The notes beneath the pieces were generated by a model. It searched no databases, had not been told where the DNA came from, and saw only the letters and a list, made by a program, of their open reading frames with translations. Of a stretch of DNA of 64,000 nt, positions 10,696-19,483 are shown in pieces (within the stretch, counting starts at the first letter, position 1; every line of letters begins with the position of its first letter). The DNA lies in assembly GCF_023555005.1 (NCBI RefSeq), contig NZ_JAMJPJ010000002.1:124001-188000 (forward strand), written 5' to 3'. The stretch is from Halomonas llamarensis (GTDB lineage Bacteria > Pseudomonadota > Gammaproteobacteria > Pseudomonadales > Halomonadaceae). The translations under genes were made by a program, and so were the position numbers.

Positions 10696-11238
10696 TTATT
10701 TAATGACTCGCAGCGTAGGCTTTTTCTTTTTGCTAGAAGCGCCGGATTTTGAAGACGCTGCCTCAGAAGACGACGAGCTTTTATCTGCGCTCTTGCTATC
10801 TTTACTTGCACCCTCCTCATCACTGGTTTGCTCGGCAGGTTCCGCAACCGAAAGCTCGGGCTTACCGGACGCACCACTGTGAGACTCAGACTCAGCACGC
10901 TCTTCTTCTGGCGCCTCAGCTTCAAGCTCTGGCTCATGACCAAAGACCATACCAGCACCATTTTCACGCGCATAGATGGCAATTAACGCAGGCGTAGGAA
11001 TCATCACCTGCATAGGCTGGCCACCAAAACGTGCATTAAAGCCGATAGCCTGATTCTCCATAAAAAGATCTCGCACCGCCGTTGGCGCCACGTTGAGAAC
11101 AATCTGACCGTTTTGCACAAACTGCTGGGGCACTTCCACGTCCGGCTGAGTGGCATCAACCACTAGGTAAGGCGTCAACTCATTATCGACTAGCCATTCG
11201 TAAAGTGCTCTCGCCAGATAGGGGCGACTGGAACGCAT
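10696..11238 (-). CDS. sspB: SspB, ClpXP specificity-enhancing adaptor
   Basis: Adaptor that binds ssrA-tagged proteins and delivers them to ClpXP. The folded domain covers about residues 1-115 (YLARALYEW, GFNARFGG, IYARENGAGM motifs). It is followed by a long acidic, then Ser- and Lys-rich linker (about 120-172) and a C-terminal PTLRVIK, which matches the ClpX-docking tail of E. coli SspB. The length of 180 residues is slightly above the E. coli protein, all in the linker. It lies 32 bases downstream of sspA, the usual pair. Confidence 0.95.
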   Translation of the reverse strand: MRSSRPYLARALYEWLVDNELTPYLVVDATQPDVEVPQQFVQNGQIVLNVAPTAVRDLFMENQAIGFNARFGGQPMQVMIPTPALIAIYARENGAGMVFGHEPELEAEAPEEERAESESHSGASGKPELSVAEPAEQTSDEEGASKDSKSADKSSSSSEAASSKSGASSKKKKPTLRVIK

Positions 11239-11270
11239 CGGGTTCCCCTCCTATCGCTTACATCAGTAAA

Positions 11271-11897
11271 TTATGCACGCATCTCTTTTTCGTGCTCATT
11301 TAGCGAGGCTTTAAATGCCTCACGCTCGAAGACACGCGCCATATAACTCATCAGCGGCTGCACCTGCTTTTCCGGCAACTCGATATTGAGCTCCGGCAAA
11401 CGCCACAAAATGGGGGCTAAGCAGCAATCAACCAGCGTGAATTCGTCGCTCATGAAGAAAGGCATATCTTCAAAAATCGGCGAAATACCTACTAAGCTTT
11501 CACGCAGCTCCTTACGTGCCTTATCCGCCTCTTTCTTCCCCCCGGTACGAATCTGCTCAACTTTTGGGCACCACTCGCGTTCAATACGATGCATCCACAA
11601 GCGGCTCTGCGCACGCGCGACTGGGTACACCGGCAAAAGCGGCGGATGCGGGAAACGCTCGTCTAGGTACTCCATCATTACCTTAGATTCGTAGAGCACC
11701 AAATCACGATCCAGCAGTGTCGGCACGCTGTTATAGGGATTTAAGTCCGCTAGTTCTTCCGGTGGCTGCTCTTCATTTACATCGATAATTTCTACTGCAA
11801 CACCTTTTTCAGCCAACACAATACGTACCCGATGGCTAAAGTGATCATCATTACCTGAATAAAAGATCATCGACGACCGTTTGGCCACTACACCCAT
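11271..11897 (-). CDS. sspA: SspA, stringent starvation protein A
   Basis: GST-fold protein without expected transferase activity that binds RNA polymerase; in E. coli it is needed for acid and stationary-phase responses. The N-terminal thioredoxin-like domain (about 9-85, with [12 protein letters not shown] and the [14 protein letters not shown] block) and the helical C-terminal domain (about 90-200) are complete in 208 residues. The start at 11897 follows a GAGGAT ribosome site. A strong terminator after petC (11981-12017) separates it from the bc1 operon, so it should have its own promoter in 11898-11980. Confidence 0.94.
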   Translation of the reverse strand: MGVVAKRSSMIFYSGNDDHFSHRVRIVLAEKGVAVEIIDVNEEQPPEELADLNPYNSVPTLLDRDLVLYESKVMMEYLDERFPHPPLLPVYPVARAQSRLWMHRIEREWCPKVEQIRTGGKKEADKARKELRESLVGISPIFEDMPFFMSDEFTLVDCCLAPILWRLPELNIELPEKQVQPLMSYMARVFEREAFKASLNEHEKEMRA

Positions 11898-11980
11898 AAA
11901 ATCATCCTCGCATCAAACCAACTTAAGATCATAACACGCAACTATCTTTACAGGGTAAAACAGACGAATGTATTACCGTC

Positions 11981-12017
11981 AATAACACAAAGGGCGCGCG
12001 ACACATGCCGCACGCCC
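11981..12017 (-). terminator. Rho-independent terminator of petABC
   Basis: On the minus strand GGGCGTGCG and CGCGCGCCC (12009-12017 and 11992-12000) form a nine-pair stem with one G-U pair around an eight-base loop, followed by TTTGTGTTATT. It lies 20 bases after the petC stop. Confidence 0.75.
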
Positions 12018-12037
12018 CTGCTACGCGCCACCCCTTT

Positions 12038-12805
12038 TTAGTGAATATCGCGCCAATACTCACGCTTCAGCAAGTAAGCAATCACACCAAAAATAAAGAT
12101 AAAAATCAGTACTTTCGGCGCAAGCGCTTGCGCTTGAAGCTTAGATGGCTCACCCACGTAGGCCAGGAAGTTGGTCAAGTCGTAAACGGCCTTTTCAAAC
12201 TCTTCCGGCTCTAACTCGCCTGACTGTGTAACTTGCAACACCTCGCAGGACTGATACTTGCCTGTTAACGGATCAAGCTCCGATCCTTCAACGTGTCGGT
12301 CTGTCTGGGCGCAAACCTTCTCTTGGACGCCCTGCAAAGGCTCTAAGACATTAGGCATTGAGACCAAAGGGAACACCGCATTATTAACACCTGTCGCGGT
12401 ACTCGGATCTTTATAAAAACTCAGTAAATAAGAGTAGATCCAATCTGTGCCGCGCAGACGGGCTTCAAGCGACAAATCGGGCGGCGCCGCGCCAAACCAA
12501 CCTTCTGCATCGCCGCTATTCATAGCGATGTGCATCTGGTCGTTGAACCCAAGGTTTGGCGAAAAGATCAGGTTCTCTTCCACTAGATCCCGCGGCATAT
12601 CCAGATCCTCTGCCGCACGGGAGAAGCGCTGATACTCTAAGGAGTGACACCCCATGCAGTAGTTCGTATAGATCTGCATGCCGTTTTGCAAAGATTCCTT
12701 ATCTGCCAGATCTGGCTCCATGGAATACGGCACACTGGCACCACCAGCGGCTATTACCGTTACCGGGAGCAGCGCAAATAGCAGTGCAAATAGTTGTTTT
12801 TTCAT
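12038..12805 (-). CDS. petC: Cytochrome c1 subunit of the bc1 complex
   Basis: Haem protein of ubiquinol:cytochrome c reductase (complex III) that passes electrons from the Rieske protein to cytochrome c. It has 255 residues with a signal peptide (about 1-20), a single CMGCH haem-binding motif at 50-54, a later Met in SMPNVLEPL that may be the second axial ligand, and a C-terminal transmembrane anchor (about 229-247) ending in a basic tail. The start codon overlaps the petB stop by one base (TAATG). There is no fused cytochrome b part; b and c1 are separate genes. Confidence 0.95.
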   Translation of the reverse strand: MKKQLFALLFALLPVTVIAAGGASVPYSMEPDLADKESLQNGMQIYTNYCMGCHSLEYQRFSRAAEDLDMPRDLVEENLIFSPNLGFNDQMHIAMNSGDAEGWFGAAPPDLSLEARLRGTDWIYSYLLSFYKDPSTATGVNNAVFPLVSMPNVLEPLQGVQEKVCAQTDRHVEGSELDPLTGKYQSCEVLQVTQSGELEPEEFEKAVYDLTNFLAYVGEPSKLQAQALAPKVLIFIFIFGVIAYLLKREYWRDIH

Positions 12806-14064
12806 TAGCCAGTCACCCTTTCCGGAACGGGTTTAGTCTTCTCCAGCTTGGTATAAATCGGCATAAGCAGGAAGAAAGCGAAGTAAATGGCTGTACATAC
12901 TTGAGCCAGGATAGTACGAGCACCGGTCGACGGCAACACACCCAGTACTCCGAGGATAATAAAGCTGATCGCAAACAAAAGAAGCATCAGTTTTGATATC
13001 CAGCCCTTATAGCGCATAGAGCGTACCGGACTACGATCAAGCCACGGCAAGACAAACAGCACGGCAATCGCAGCGCCCATAAAGATAACACCCAAGAACT
13101 TAGCATCGAGGCCAAAGATCGAGAATGTAATCGCACGCAGGATGGCGTAGAACGGCGTAAAGTACCAAACAGGCGCAATATGGTCTGGGGTTTTAAGCGG
13201 GTTCGCGGGCTCAAAATTGGGCTTTTCAATGAAATAGCCACCCCCTTCAGGGAAGTAAAAGACCACCACACAGAAGACAAACAGGAAAACCGCCACACCG
13301 GCAATATCTTTCACGGTGTAATACGGATGGAACGGGATACCGTCAAGCGGCTTACCGGTTTCATCCTTTTTCTTCTTGATATCAATGCCGTCAGGGTTGT
13401 TAGACCCAACTTCGTGCAACGCGATAATATGCAGCACCACTAACGCTAAAATGACGATAGGCACCGCAACAACATGGAGCGCAAAGAAACGGTTGAGCGT
13501 AATGCCGGAAATAAGGAAGTCACCACGAACCCACTGCGCAAGATCAGGACCAATACCCGGAATAGCAGAGAACAGCGAAATAATGACCTGAGCACCCCAA
13601 TAAGACATCTGCCCCCATGGCAACAAATACCCCATAAAAGCTTCAGCCATTAACGCCAAGTAGATCGTCATACCGAAGATCCATACCAGCTCTCGCGGCG
13701 CTTTATATGAGCCATAGAGCAGACCACGAAACATATGCAGGTATATGACGAGGAAAAAAGCGGATGCGCCCGTGGTGTGCATATAGCGGATTAACCAACC
13801 CCACTCCACATCGCGCATAATATATTCAACAGAAGCAAATGCACCTTCTGCAGAAGGGTTATAGCTCATGGTCAGCCATACGCCGGTTAAAATTTGGTTA
13901 ACCAACATAAGTAGTGCTAACGAGCCAAAGAAATACCAGAAATTAAAGTTCTTCGGAGCATAGTATTTCGATAGATGCTCTTGCCACATTTGCGTAGCGG
14001 GAAAACGGTCATCCACCCACCGCATGATGCCGCTTTCAGCTTTGGCTTTATTTGGATTACCCAT
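12805..14064 (-). CDS. petB: Cytochrome b subunit of the bc1 complex
   Basis: Integral membrane subunit of complex III that carries two b-type haems and forms the quinol and quinone sites. The 419-residue protein has eight or so hydrophobic helices. The first helical pair carries HTTGASAFF and YLHMFRGLLYG with haem-ligand histidines, and PEWYF-like residues appear as PVWYFTPFYAILR near the quinol site. It overlaps both neighbours by a single base (TGATG with petA, TAATG with petC), so translation is likely coupled to give equal subunits. Confidence 0.96.
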   Translation of the reverse strand: MGNPNKAKAESGIMRWVDDRFPATQMWQEHLSKYYAPKNFNFWYFFGSLALLMLVNQILTGVWLTMSYNPSAEGAFASVEYIMRDVEWGWLIRYMHTTGASAFFLVIYLHMFRGLLYGSYKAPRELVWIFGMTIYLALMAEAFMGYLLPWGQMSYWGAQVIISLFSAIPGIGPDLAQWVRGDFLISGITLNRFFALHVVAVPIVILALVVLHIIALHEVGSNNPDGIDIKKKKDETGKPLDGIPFHPYYTVKDIAGVAVFLFVFCVVVFYFPEGGGYFIEKPNFEPANPLKTPDHIAPVWYFTPFYAILRAITFSIFGLDAKFLGVIFMGAAIAVLFVLPWLDRSPVRSMRYKGWISKLMLLLFAISFIILGVLGVLPSTGARTILAQVCTAIYFAFFLLMPIYTKLEKTKPVPERVTG

Positions 14065-14663
14065 CAGGCAGTCTCCTCATCTTCGCCAACGATAATAATA
14101 TCGTCGCTTTCAAAGCGGTACGGCGGCACTTCAAGGTTGGTTGGCGCAGGTACATTGGTAAACACACGTCCAGCCAAGTCAAACCGAGAACCGTGACAAG
14201 GGCAGAAAAAACCACCCGGCCAGTTATTCGTACCTACCCCTTCTGCATCAGGTTCGGGACGATAAAGCGGAGAGCAGCCTAAGTGCGTACAAATACCAAT
14301 CAAGACACCAATGTCTTGTTTGATAGAACGCAGCGTGTTGGTCACATAGCTAGGTTGCTGAGGCACCTCAGAATTCGGATCAGCCAAACGACCGGTATCT
14401 ATTGATTTCATACGCTCAATCATTTCGGGCGTACGATTAATAATCCATACAGGACGCCCACGCCACTCCAATGTCATTCGCTGACCTGGTTCTAACTTGG
14501 ACACATCCGCCTGGACGGGGGCGCCCGCCGCTCTTGCCTTGGCACTAGGCTGCCAAGAAGCCACAAAGGGAACCGCAACCCCGACAGCACCCACCGCACC
14601 CACTACGGAGGTGGCACCTACGAGGAAACGGCGCCGACCTTTGTTTACGCCGTTATCTGCCAT
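14064..14663 (-). CDS. petA: Rieske iron-sulfur subunit of the bc1 complex
   Basis: 2Fe-2S protein of complex III. The N-terminus has a twin-arginine-type signal and anchor (GRRRFLVG, then a hydrophobic stretch to about residue 35). The cluster ligands are in CTHLGC (125-130) and CPCHGS (154-159), complete and well spaced. The protein has 199 residues. It is the first gene of petABC. A candidate promoter is at 14737-14765, downstream of the rpsI terminator. The ribosome site GGGAG lies upstream of the ATG at 14663. Confidence 0.96.
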   Translation of the reverse strand: MADNGVNKGRRRFLVGATSVVGAVGAVGVAVPFVASWQPSAKARAAGAPVQADVSKLEPGQRMTLEWRGRPVWIINRTPEMIERMKSIDTGRLADPNSEVPQQPSYVTNTLRSIKQDIGVLIGICTHLGCSPLYRPEPDAEGVGTNNWPGGFFCPCHGSRFDLAGRVFTNVPAPTNLEVPPYRFESDDIIIVGEDEETA

Positions 14664-14736
14664 TTCTGGTTTCTCCCATCAGCTTACTCGTACCGCCACA
14701 AAGGCATATTGCAGCGACAAATATCAAATACGCTCT

Positions 14737-14765
14737 ATGGTAAAAAAACTAAGCGCTCTGCACAA
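14737..14765 (-). promoter_or_regulatory. Candidate sigma-70 promoter of petABC
   Basis: On the minus strand TTGTGC (14760-14765) and TACCAT (14737-14742) are 17 bases apart, about 75 bases upstream of petA and just downstream of the rpsI terminator. The match to consensus is moderate. Confidence 0.4.
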
Positions 14766-14820
14766 GAACAACCGCCCTTGACCAAGGTGGAAGAGAATGT
14801 ACAACTACCTGATATTTAAA

Positions 14821-14855
14821 CAAAAAAACGCCCAGGCCTGTGACCTGGGCGTTTT
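14821..14855 (-). terminator. Rho-independent terminator of rplM-rpsI
   Basis: On the minus strand AAAACGCCCAGG and CCTGGGCGTTTT form a twelve-pair stem around a seven-base loop, followed by further T residues and G. It lies 17 bases after the rpsI stop and is a classic intrinsic terminator. Confidence 0.92.
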
Positions 14856-14872
14856 GCCGCATTGCGCTCAGA

Positions 14873-15262
14873 TTAACGCTTAGAGAACTGCGGACGACGG
14901 CGTGCTTTACGCAGACCGACTTTCTTACGCTCTACCTGGCGAGCGTCGCGGGTGACGTAACCCGCTTCGCGCAGCGCCGGACGTAAGTCTTCGTTATAGC
15001 TCATCAATGCGCGAGTGATTCCGTGACGAATCGCACCGGCTTGCGCTGAACCACCGCCACCCGCAACCGTCACATAAACGTCGAACTGGTTAAGGGTGTC
15101 AGTCAATTCGAGAGGCTGACGCACTACCATGCGGCCAGTTACACGACCAAAAAATTGATCCAGCTCGCGGTTATTGACAGTGATCTTGCCGGAGCCCGGC
15201 TTAAGGAAAACACGGGCGGTAGAAGTCTTGCGGCGCCCGGTACCGTAATACTGCTGTGTCAT
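14873..15262 (-). CDS. rpsI: 30S ribosomal protein S9
   Basis: S9 binds 16S rRNA in the head of the small subunit, and its C-terminal tail reaches the P-site tRNA. The 129-residue sequence begins [18 protein letters not shown] and ends in the invariant basic tail RRPQFSKR. It follows rplM by 13 bases in the standard L13-S9 operon and is closed by a strong terminator. Confidence 0.98.
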   Translation of the reverse strand: MTQQYYGTGRRKTSTARVFLKPGSGKITVNNRELDQFFGRVTGRMVVRQPLELTDTLNQFDVYVTVAGGGGSAQAGAIRHGITRALMSYNEDLRPALREAGYVTRDARQVERKKVGLRKARRRPQFSKR

Positions 15263-15275
15263 GGCGAAGATTTCC

Positions 15276-15704
15276 TCAGATATTCAGTTCAAGCGGCTGT
15301 TGAGCTGCATGCGGATGCTCGGCACCAGCATAGACTTTCAGCTTGGTGTACATAGCGCGGCCCAGTGGGCCTTTGGGCAGCATACCTTTAACGGCAGACT
15401 CAATAATGCGCTCAGGCGCGTGATCGATCATTTTATCGAACGTCATTGAGCGCAAACCACCCGGATAACCGGTGTGACGGTAGTAAGTCTTCGCCTTGGC
15501 TTTGTTGCCAGTCACTTGGACTTTCTCAGCATTGATGACGACGATATAGTCGCCGGTATCAACGTGAGGGGTAAATTCGGGCTTGTGCTTGCCACGTAGG
15601 CGGCGAGCAATCTCGGTAGCTAGACGACCGAGCGTTTTATCCGTCGCGTCGACGACATACCAGTCGCGCTGGACGGACTGCGGCTTAGCACTGAACGTCT
15701 TCAT
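15276..15704 (-). CDS. rplM: 50S ribosomal protein L13
   Basis: L13 is an early-assembling large-subunit protein. The 142-residue sequence carries [19 protein letters not shown] and [12 protein letters not shown], typical of the family, and is full length. In E. coli L13 represses its own operon by acting on the mRNA leader. Here the predicted leader is about 120 bases long and contains a hairpin at 15743-15769, so similar control is possible but not shown. Confidence 0.98.
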   Translation of the reverse strand: MKTFSAKPQSVQRDWYVVDATDKTLGRLATEIARRLRGKHKPEFTPHVDTGDYIVVINAEKVQVTGNKAKAKTYYRHTGYPGGLRSMTFDKMIDHAPERIIESAVKGMLPKGPLGRAMYTKLKVYAGAEHPHAAQQPLELNI

Positions 15705-15742
15705 GAATGAAATTCACCAGATTAAATGTGTTGGGTGTCATC

Positions 15743-15769
15743 AGCTTTTCGTCTAAAAACGCAAAAGCT
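15743..15769 (-). promoter_or_regulatory. Hairpin in the rplM-rpsI leader
   Basis: AGCTTTT and AAAAGCT flank a CG-CG pair extension with one bulged base and an eight-base loop. It would lie 39-65 bases before the rplM start in the mRNA. It is not followed by a T run on the coding strand, so it does not look like a terminator. Confidence 0.45.
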
Positions 15770-15834
15770 TAGCACCATCCCTATTTTTCTTGGTTGCTTG
15801 CCAAAACTAGCAAAGCAACGTTGAGCGAGACAGT

Positions 15835-15863
15835 ATTCTACAGTAAGAGAAGTGCCCAGTTAA
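15835..15863 (-). promoter_or_regulatory. Candidate sigma-70 promoter of rplM-rpsI
   Basis: On the minus strand TTAACT (15858-15863) and TAGAAT (15835-15840) are 17 bases apart in the gap between zapE and rplM, giving a predicted leader of about 120 bases. Confidence 0.5.
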
Positions 15864-15925
15864 AGGCTTTTTCACGTTTGTGACCTGATTACCTACCCAC
15901 CTAAAGCCAATACGAACCTACCAGC

Positions 15926-17107
15926 TTATGGCTTATGGGCCAACGCGAGATAATCGTGCGACTGCATCTCTTGCAAGCGCGACAGCGTACGCTGAAACTC
16001 AAAGCTGAGTTTGCCGTCAGTATAAAGCGAGGCGATCGGCACTTCTGCCGACATTAGAAGCTTGACGCCGCGATCGTAAAATTCATCCACCATATTGATG
16101 AAGCGCCGAGCTTGGTCGTCCTTTTTCACGCCCATTTGCGTGACATTAGAGACCAACACGGTATGAAACTCGCGTGCCAACTCAATATAGTCATTTTGGC
16201 TACGCGGGCCATCACACAACTCTCGAAACTCGAACCAGACGACATCGTCATGCACTCTGCGCGTATGCAGCACACGGTGGTTCACTTCCAGCGGCGCATC
16301 AAGCTCCCCTTCGTGGCCGGATATTTCACGAAAACTGCGCAGTAGCTCGGCTTCGGCCTCAGCATTGAGCGGGGAGTAAAAAATCTCGGCTCGTTCGAGA
16401 ACGCGTAAGCGGTAGTCAACCCCTGAATCAACATTCACGACCTCACAGTGACGATTGAGAAGCTCAATCGCCGGAATAAAACGCGCACGCTGCAGACCCT
16501 CTTTATAAAGATCGTCCGGGACAATGTTGGAAGTAGCAACCAGTACAATACCACGCTCGAAAAGCGCGTCTAGCAAGTTAGCCAAGATCATCGCATCGGT
16601 AATGTCTTTGACAAAAAATTCGTCAAAACAAATAACGCGAGCCTCTGCTGCAAACTTCCCCGCAATCAGCATCAGGGGGTCTTTTTCACCCTTATAGTGG
16701 TTCAACTCATTATGTACACGTTGCATGAACCGATGAAAATGCGTACGCATCTTATCGGCAAATGGCAGCGCTTCGTAGAAAGTATCAACGAGATACGTTT
16801 TGCCTCTACCCACTCCACCCCAAAAATAGAGCCCTTGAACCCTGGGCATAGCAGGTTGCGAGCGCACTGGCGAGGATTTCCCCATTAATCCCGCCATCTT
16901 TGCTTTTATACCTTTCTTGGCTGCCACACTTTTAGGCTTGGTGGTAGGCGTACGAATGAGATCGTCATACAACCTCTGCAGATGTTCGACGGCCTTTTGT
17001 TGCGCGGCATCGTATTGAAAGCCATCCCTTTCAAGGTCTGCGTGGTAGCGCTCCATAGGGGGGGCCGGTCGTATCACATTGTCTCCGTGGGCAGAGGTGG
17101 ATGGCAT
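15926..17107 (-). CDS. zapE: ZapE, AFG1-like ATPase linked to division
   Basis: AFG1/ZapE family P-loop ATPase; in E. coli it binds FtsZ and destabilises polymers during constriction. The Walker A motif GGVGRGKT is at 97-104 and the Walker B region is CFDEFFVKD. The open frame reaches 17239. I place the start at the ATG at 17107, which has GGAG upstream and lies downstream of a consensus TATAAT at 17174-17179, giving 393 residues. It stands alone between the Nif3-like gene and rplM. Confidence 0.92.
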   Translation of the reverse strand: MPSTSAHGDNVIRPAPPMERYHADLERDGFQYDAAQQKAVEHLQRLYDDLIRTPTTKPKSVAAKKGIKAKMAGLMGKSSPVRSQPAMPRVQGLYFWGGVGRGKTYLVDTFYEALPFADKMRTHFHRFMQRVHNELNHYKGEKDPLMLIAGKFAAEARVICFDEFFVKDITDAMILANLLDALFERGIVLVATSNIVPDDLYKEGLQRARFIPAIELLNRHCEVVNVDSGVDYRLRVLERAEIFYSPLNAEAEAELLRSFREISGHEGELDAPLEVNHRVLHTRRVHDDVVWFEFRELCDGPRSQNDYIELAREFHTVLVSNVTQMGVKKDDQARRFINMVDEFYDRGVKLLMSAEVPIASLYTDGKLSFEFQRTLSRLQEMQSHDYLALAHKP

Positions 17108-17173
17108 AGCATTTATCTCCTGCAGCGCGTTTTGAGCCGATCTTGTCAGTTCCTCACTACTCAACGACGCAGG

Positions 17174-17179
17174 ATTATA
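17174..17179 (-). promoter_or_regulatory. Consensus -10 box upstream of zapE
   Basis: TATAAT on the minus strand, 67 bases before the zapE ATG. No good -35 box is seen at 16-18 bases, so an activator or a weak -35 must be assumed. The position argues against the longer zapE reading frame from 17239. Confidence 0.45.
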
Positions 17180-17307
17180 CGCTGAAGACACACAAAGCAC
17201 ATGGGCGGATTGTCCCAAACGCCTAAAAGAGACTGACACTTCGCCACAGCCGCCACGCTACTAGCTCTTCGTCGACGACTTCATAACGTGCAAAAACCCA
17301 CCTTGCA

Positions 17308-18069
17308 TCACGCAGGATTATCAATATCCACAAAGCGATGCTCAATGCCAAATTCTGCGGCCAACCACTCGCCTAACGCCTGTACGCCATAACGTTCAGT
17401 CGCATGGTGACCTGCCGCCATATAGTGGATGCCCATTTCGCGCGCTAGGTGGGTGGTGCGCTCTGATATCTCGCCTGAAAGAAACAGTTGAGCACCCCCT
17501 TCATACGCTTGGGTAATCATATCCTGCGCCCCACCAGTGCACCACGCCACGCGTTCGATATCACCGGTACCCGCAGCAGCCTCAATTATCAAGGGGTCCC
17601 GTTTAAGCTCGCTCGCAACGCGTTGCGATAAGGCGGAAAGCGACGCCGGAGCGATATTACCCAACCACAGAAGCCCTTCGCCTAATTCACCATCTAGGCA
17701 GCGCTCAAACTGCCATCCCATCCGCTTAGCTAGCTGTGCATTGTTGCCAAGCTCTGGGTGGGCATCGAGCGGCAGATGAAACGCCAACAAATTAATGTCG
17801 TGGGTCAGCAGTGTTTTGACCCGCCGCTGCTTCATTCCCGTTAGTGCAACCGGTTCATTTTTCCAAAAGTACCCGTGATGCACGACAACGGCATCGGCCT
17901 CCCAAGCCACGGCTTCATCCAACAGCGCTTGGCACGCTGTCACGCCGGTGAGAACACGCCGAATACGGCCTCGTCCTTCGACCTGGAGCCCATTCAGGGT
18001 AAAATCTTTAAAGCGACTGGCGCTTAGTTTGTGCTCACATGCGGCCACTAGCAAACCCCGCTCCACCAT
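17308..18069 (-). CDS. Nif3/YbgI family metal-binding protein
   Basis: Nif3-like protein (E. coli YbgI family), a toroidal hexamer with a dinuclear metal site; some family members are linked to GTP cyclohydrolase I type 2, but the role of this subgroup is not settled. Family blocks NGLQVEG, ADAVVVHHGYFWK and HLPLDAHPELGNNAQLA are present, with metal-ligand histidines in HHG and in AAGHHATERYG near the C-terminus. The ATG at 18069, with GGAGGAG six bases upstream, is preferred over a TTG five codons earlier that overlaps this ribosome site. It has 253 residues. Confidence 0.92.
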   Translation of the reverse strand: MVERGLLVAACEHKLSASRFKDFTLNGLQVEGRGRIRRVLTGVTACQALLDEAVAWEADAVVVHHGYFWKNEPVALTGMKQRRVKTLLTHDINLLAFHLPLDAHPELGNNAQLAKRMGWQFERCLDGELGEGLLWLGNIAPASLSALSQRVASELKRDPLIIEAAAGTGDIERVAWCTGGAQDMITQAYEGGAQLFLSGEISERTTHLAREMGIHYMAAGHHATERYGVQALGEWLAAEFGIEHRFVDIDNPA

Positions 18070-18111
18070 TTTGTTCTCCTCCAACGCGTTTGATTAACCA
18101 ATAGCCACACC

Positions 18112-18126
18112 TGCGGAATATCCGCA
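18112..18126. promoter_or_regulatory. Perfect inverted repeat between the Nif3-like and protease genes
   Basis: TGCGGA-ATA-TCCGCA (six-base arms, three-base centre) lies in the 142-base divergent gap, 43 bases from the Nif3-like start and 86 bases before the protease start. It has the form of a dimeric repressor site, but no regulator is identified. Confidence 0.35.
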
Positions 18127-18211
18127 AGAGATGTTATCATCACCTACTTTCAACAGGCACTTTTCAACGCAAACAGCGGCGCCTAACAACACTGCGAACT
18201 AAGGAATATCC

Positions 18212-19456
18212 ATGCAACGCTTCGTGCTGCCTTATATATGGCCCATTATTACCGGCATATTGCTCGCAGTACTGTTTCTTGCGGTATTTCCCGACTCGAT
18301 CCCCTTCGAATCGTCATCCTTTACACCCGATGAAACCGCCGATACCGCGCTTATCACCTCGTCAGAAACAGAGTCAGAAAACCAGCGGCCCAAGCCGGAC
18401 ATTCAGCAAGCGCCTCCTTTAGCACGCAACGAAGGGCCTTCGAGTTACGCTGACGCGGTTAACCGCGCCGCACCGGCCGTGGTCAATATTTATTCATCGC
18501 GCATTGTCGAACGCGACCAACACCCCTTAATGTCAGACCCGTTCTTCCAGCAGTTTTTTGATAGTGACGATGGCACACAGCAACAACGGATGCTTTCAAG
18601 TCTCGGCTCCGGCGTCATTGTGAGTGAAAATGGCTACGTTTTGACCAATCATCATGTGATTAACGGCGCTGATGAAATACAGGTCGCACTGCGTGACGGT
18701 CGCGAAACACTTGCCAAAGTCATCGGCACCGACCCGGAAAGCGACTTGGCCGTTCTTCATATTCCGCTAGACAATCCTCCTGTTATCGCGCTAACCGACT
18801 CTACCGATGTTGCCATAGGGGATGTCTCACTCGCCATTGGCAACCCCTTTGGCGTTGGCCAGACGGTCACCATGGGTATTATCAGTGCCACGGGGCGCAG
18901 TCACCTAGGTTTGAACGCCTACGAGAATTTTATCCAGACCGATGCGGCTATTAACCCAGGAAATTCAGGCGGCGCACTCGTCAACACAGATGGCGCCTTA
19001 GTGGGTATCAACACCGCGATATTTTCTCGATCAGGTGGTTCGCAGGGAATTGGATTCGCGATTCCTGCCAATCTTGCGCACAGCATCCTCAATGAGCTGG
19101 TCACTCAAGGAAGAGTCATCCGCGGATGGCTAGGTATCGAAGCTCAGGCCTTGTCGCGGGAGCTTGCGGCCTCGTTTGGGCTACGCACACCGCAAGGCGT
19201 TATTATCGCAGGCATTATCCAAAACGGCCCTGCCGATCTCGCTGGCCTGCAGCCCGGCGATGTACTGCTCGCCGTCGACGACCAGCCCGTGTTGGATGCC
19301 CGCGCCACGATGAGCGAGATCGCCGCTATTGAGCCTGGCACAACACTACCGTTGACGATTGTTCGCGGCGGCGAAATTATGGAATTCACACTCGAAGTCG
19401 GGGAGCGCCCCGTACCAGCGCCCCCCAAGCCTCGCCGTTTACCCGACACACCTTAA
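18212..19456 (+). CDS. algW: DegS/AlgW-type membrane-anchored trypsin-like protease with one PDZ domain
   Basis: Periplasmic serine protease. DegS in E. coli and AlgW in Pseudomonas make the first cut in the anti-sigma factor of the envelope stress pathway. The 414-residue protein has one N-terminal membrane anchor (about 8-26), a protease domain with His148 (TNHHVI), Asp178 (SDLAVL) and Ser252 (NPGNSGGAL), and a single C-terminal PDZ domain (about 290-395). One PDZ plus an anchor separates it from DegP/DegQ. AAGGA precedes the ATG. Pseudomonas has algW in the same position next to hisD. The anti-sigma target is not in the window. Confidence 0.88.
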   Translation: MQRFVLPYIWPIITGILLAVLFLAVFPDSIPFESSSFTPDETADTALITSSETESENQRPKPDIQQAPPLARNEGPSSYADAVNRAAPAVVNIYSSRIVERDQHPLMSDPFFQQFFDSDDGTQQQRMLSSLGSGVIVSENGYVLTNHHVINGADEIQVALRDGRETLAKVIGTDPESDLAVLHIPLDNPPVIALTDSTDVAIGDVSLAIGNPFGVGQTVTMGIISATGRSHLGLNAYENFIQTDAAINPGNSGGALVNTDGALVGINTAIFSRSGGSQGIGFAIPANLAHSILNELVTQGRVIRGWLGIEAQALSRELAASFGLRTPQGVIIAGIIQNGPADLAGLQPGDVLLAVDDQPVLDARATMSEIAAIEPGTTLPLTIVRGGEIMEFTLEVGERPVPAPPKPRRLPDTP

Positions 19457-19483
19457 GACGCCCGGTCGGCATGTCGGATTTCT

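Noticed and set aside
17108-17239. Longer N-terminus of ZapE
   Set aside because: A consensus -10 box at 17174-17179 lies inside it and a good ribosome site precedes the ATG at 17107.
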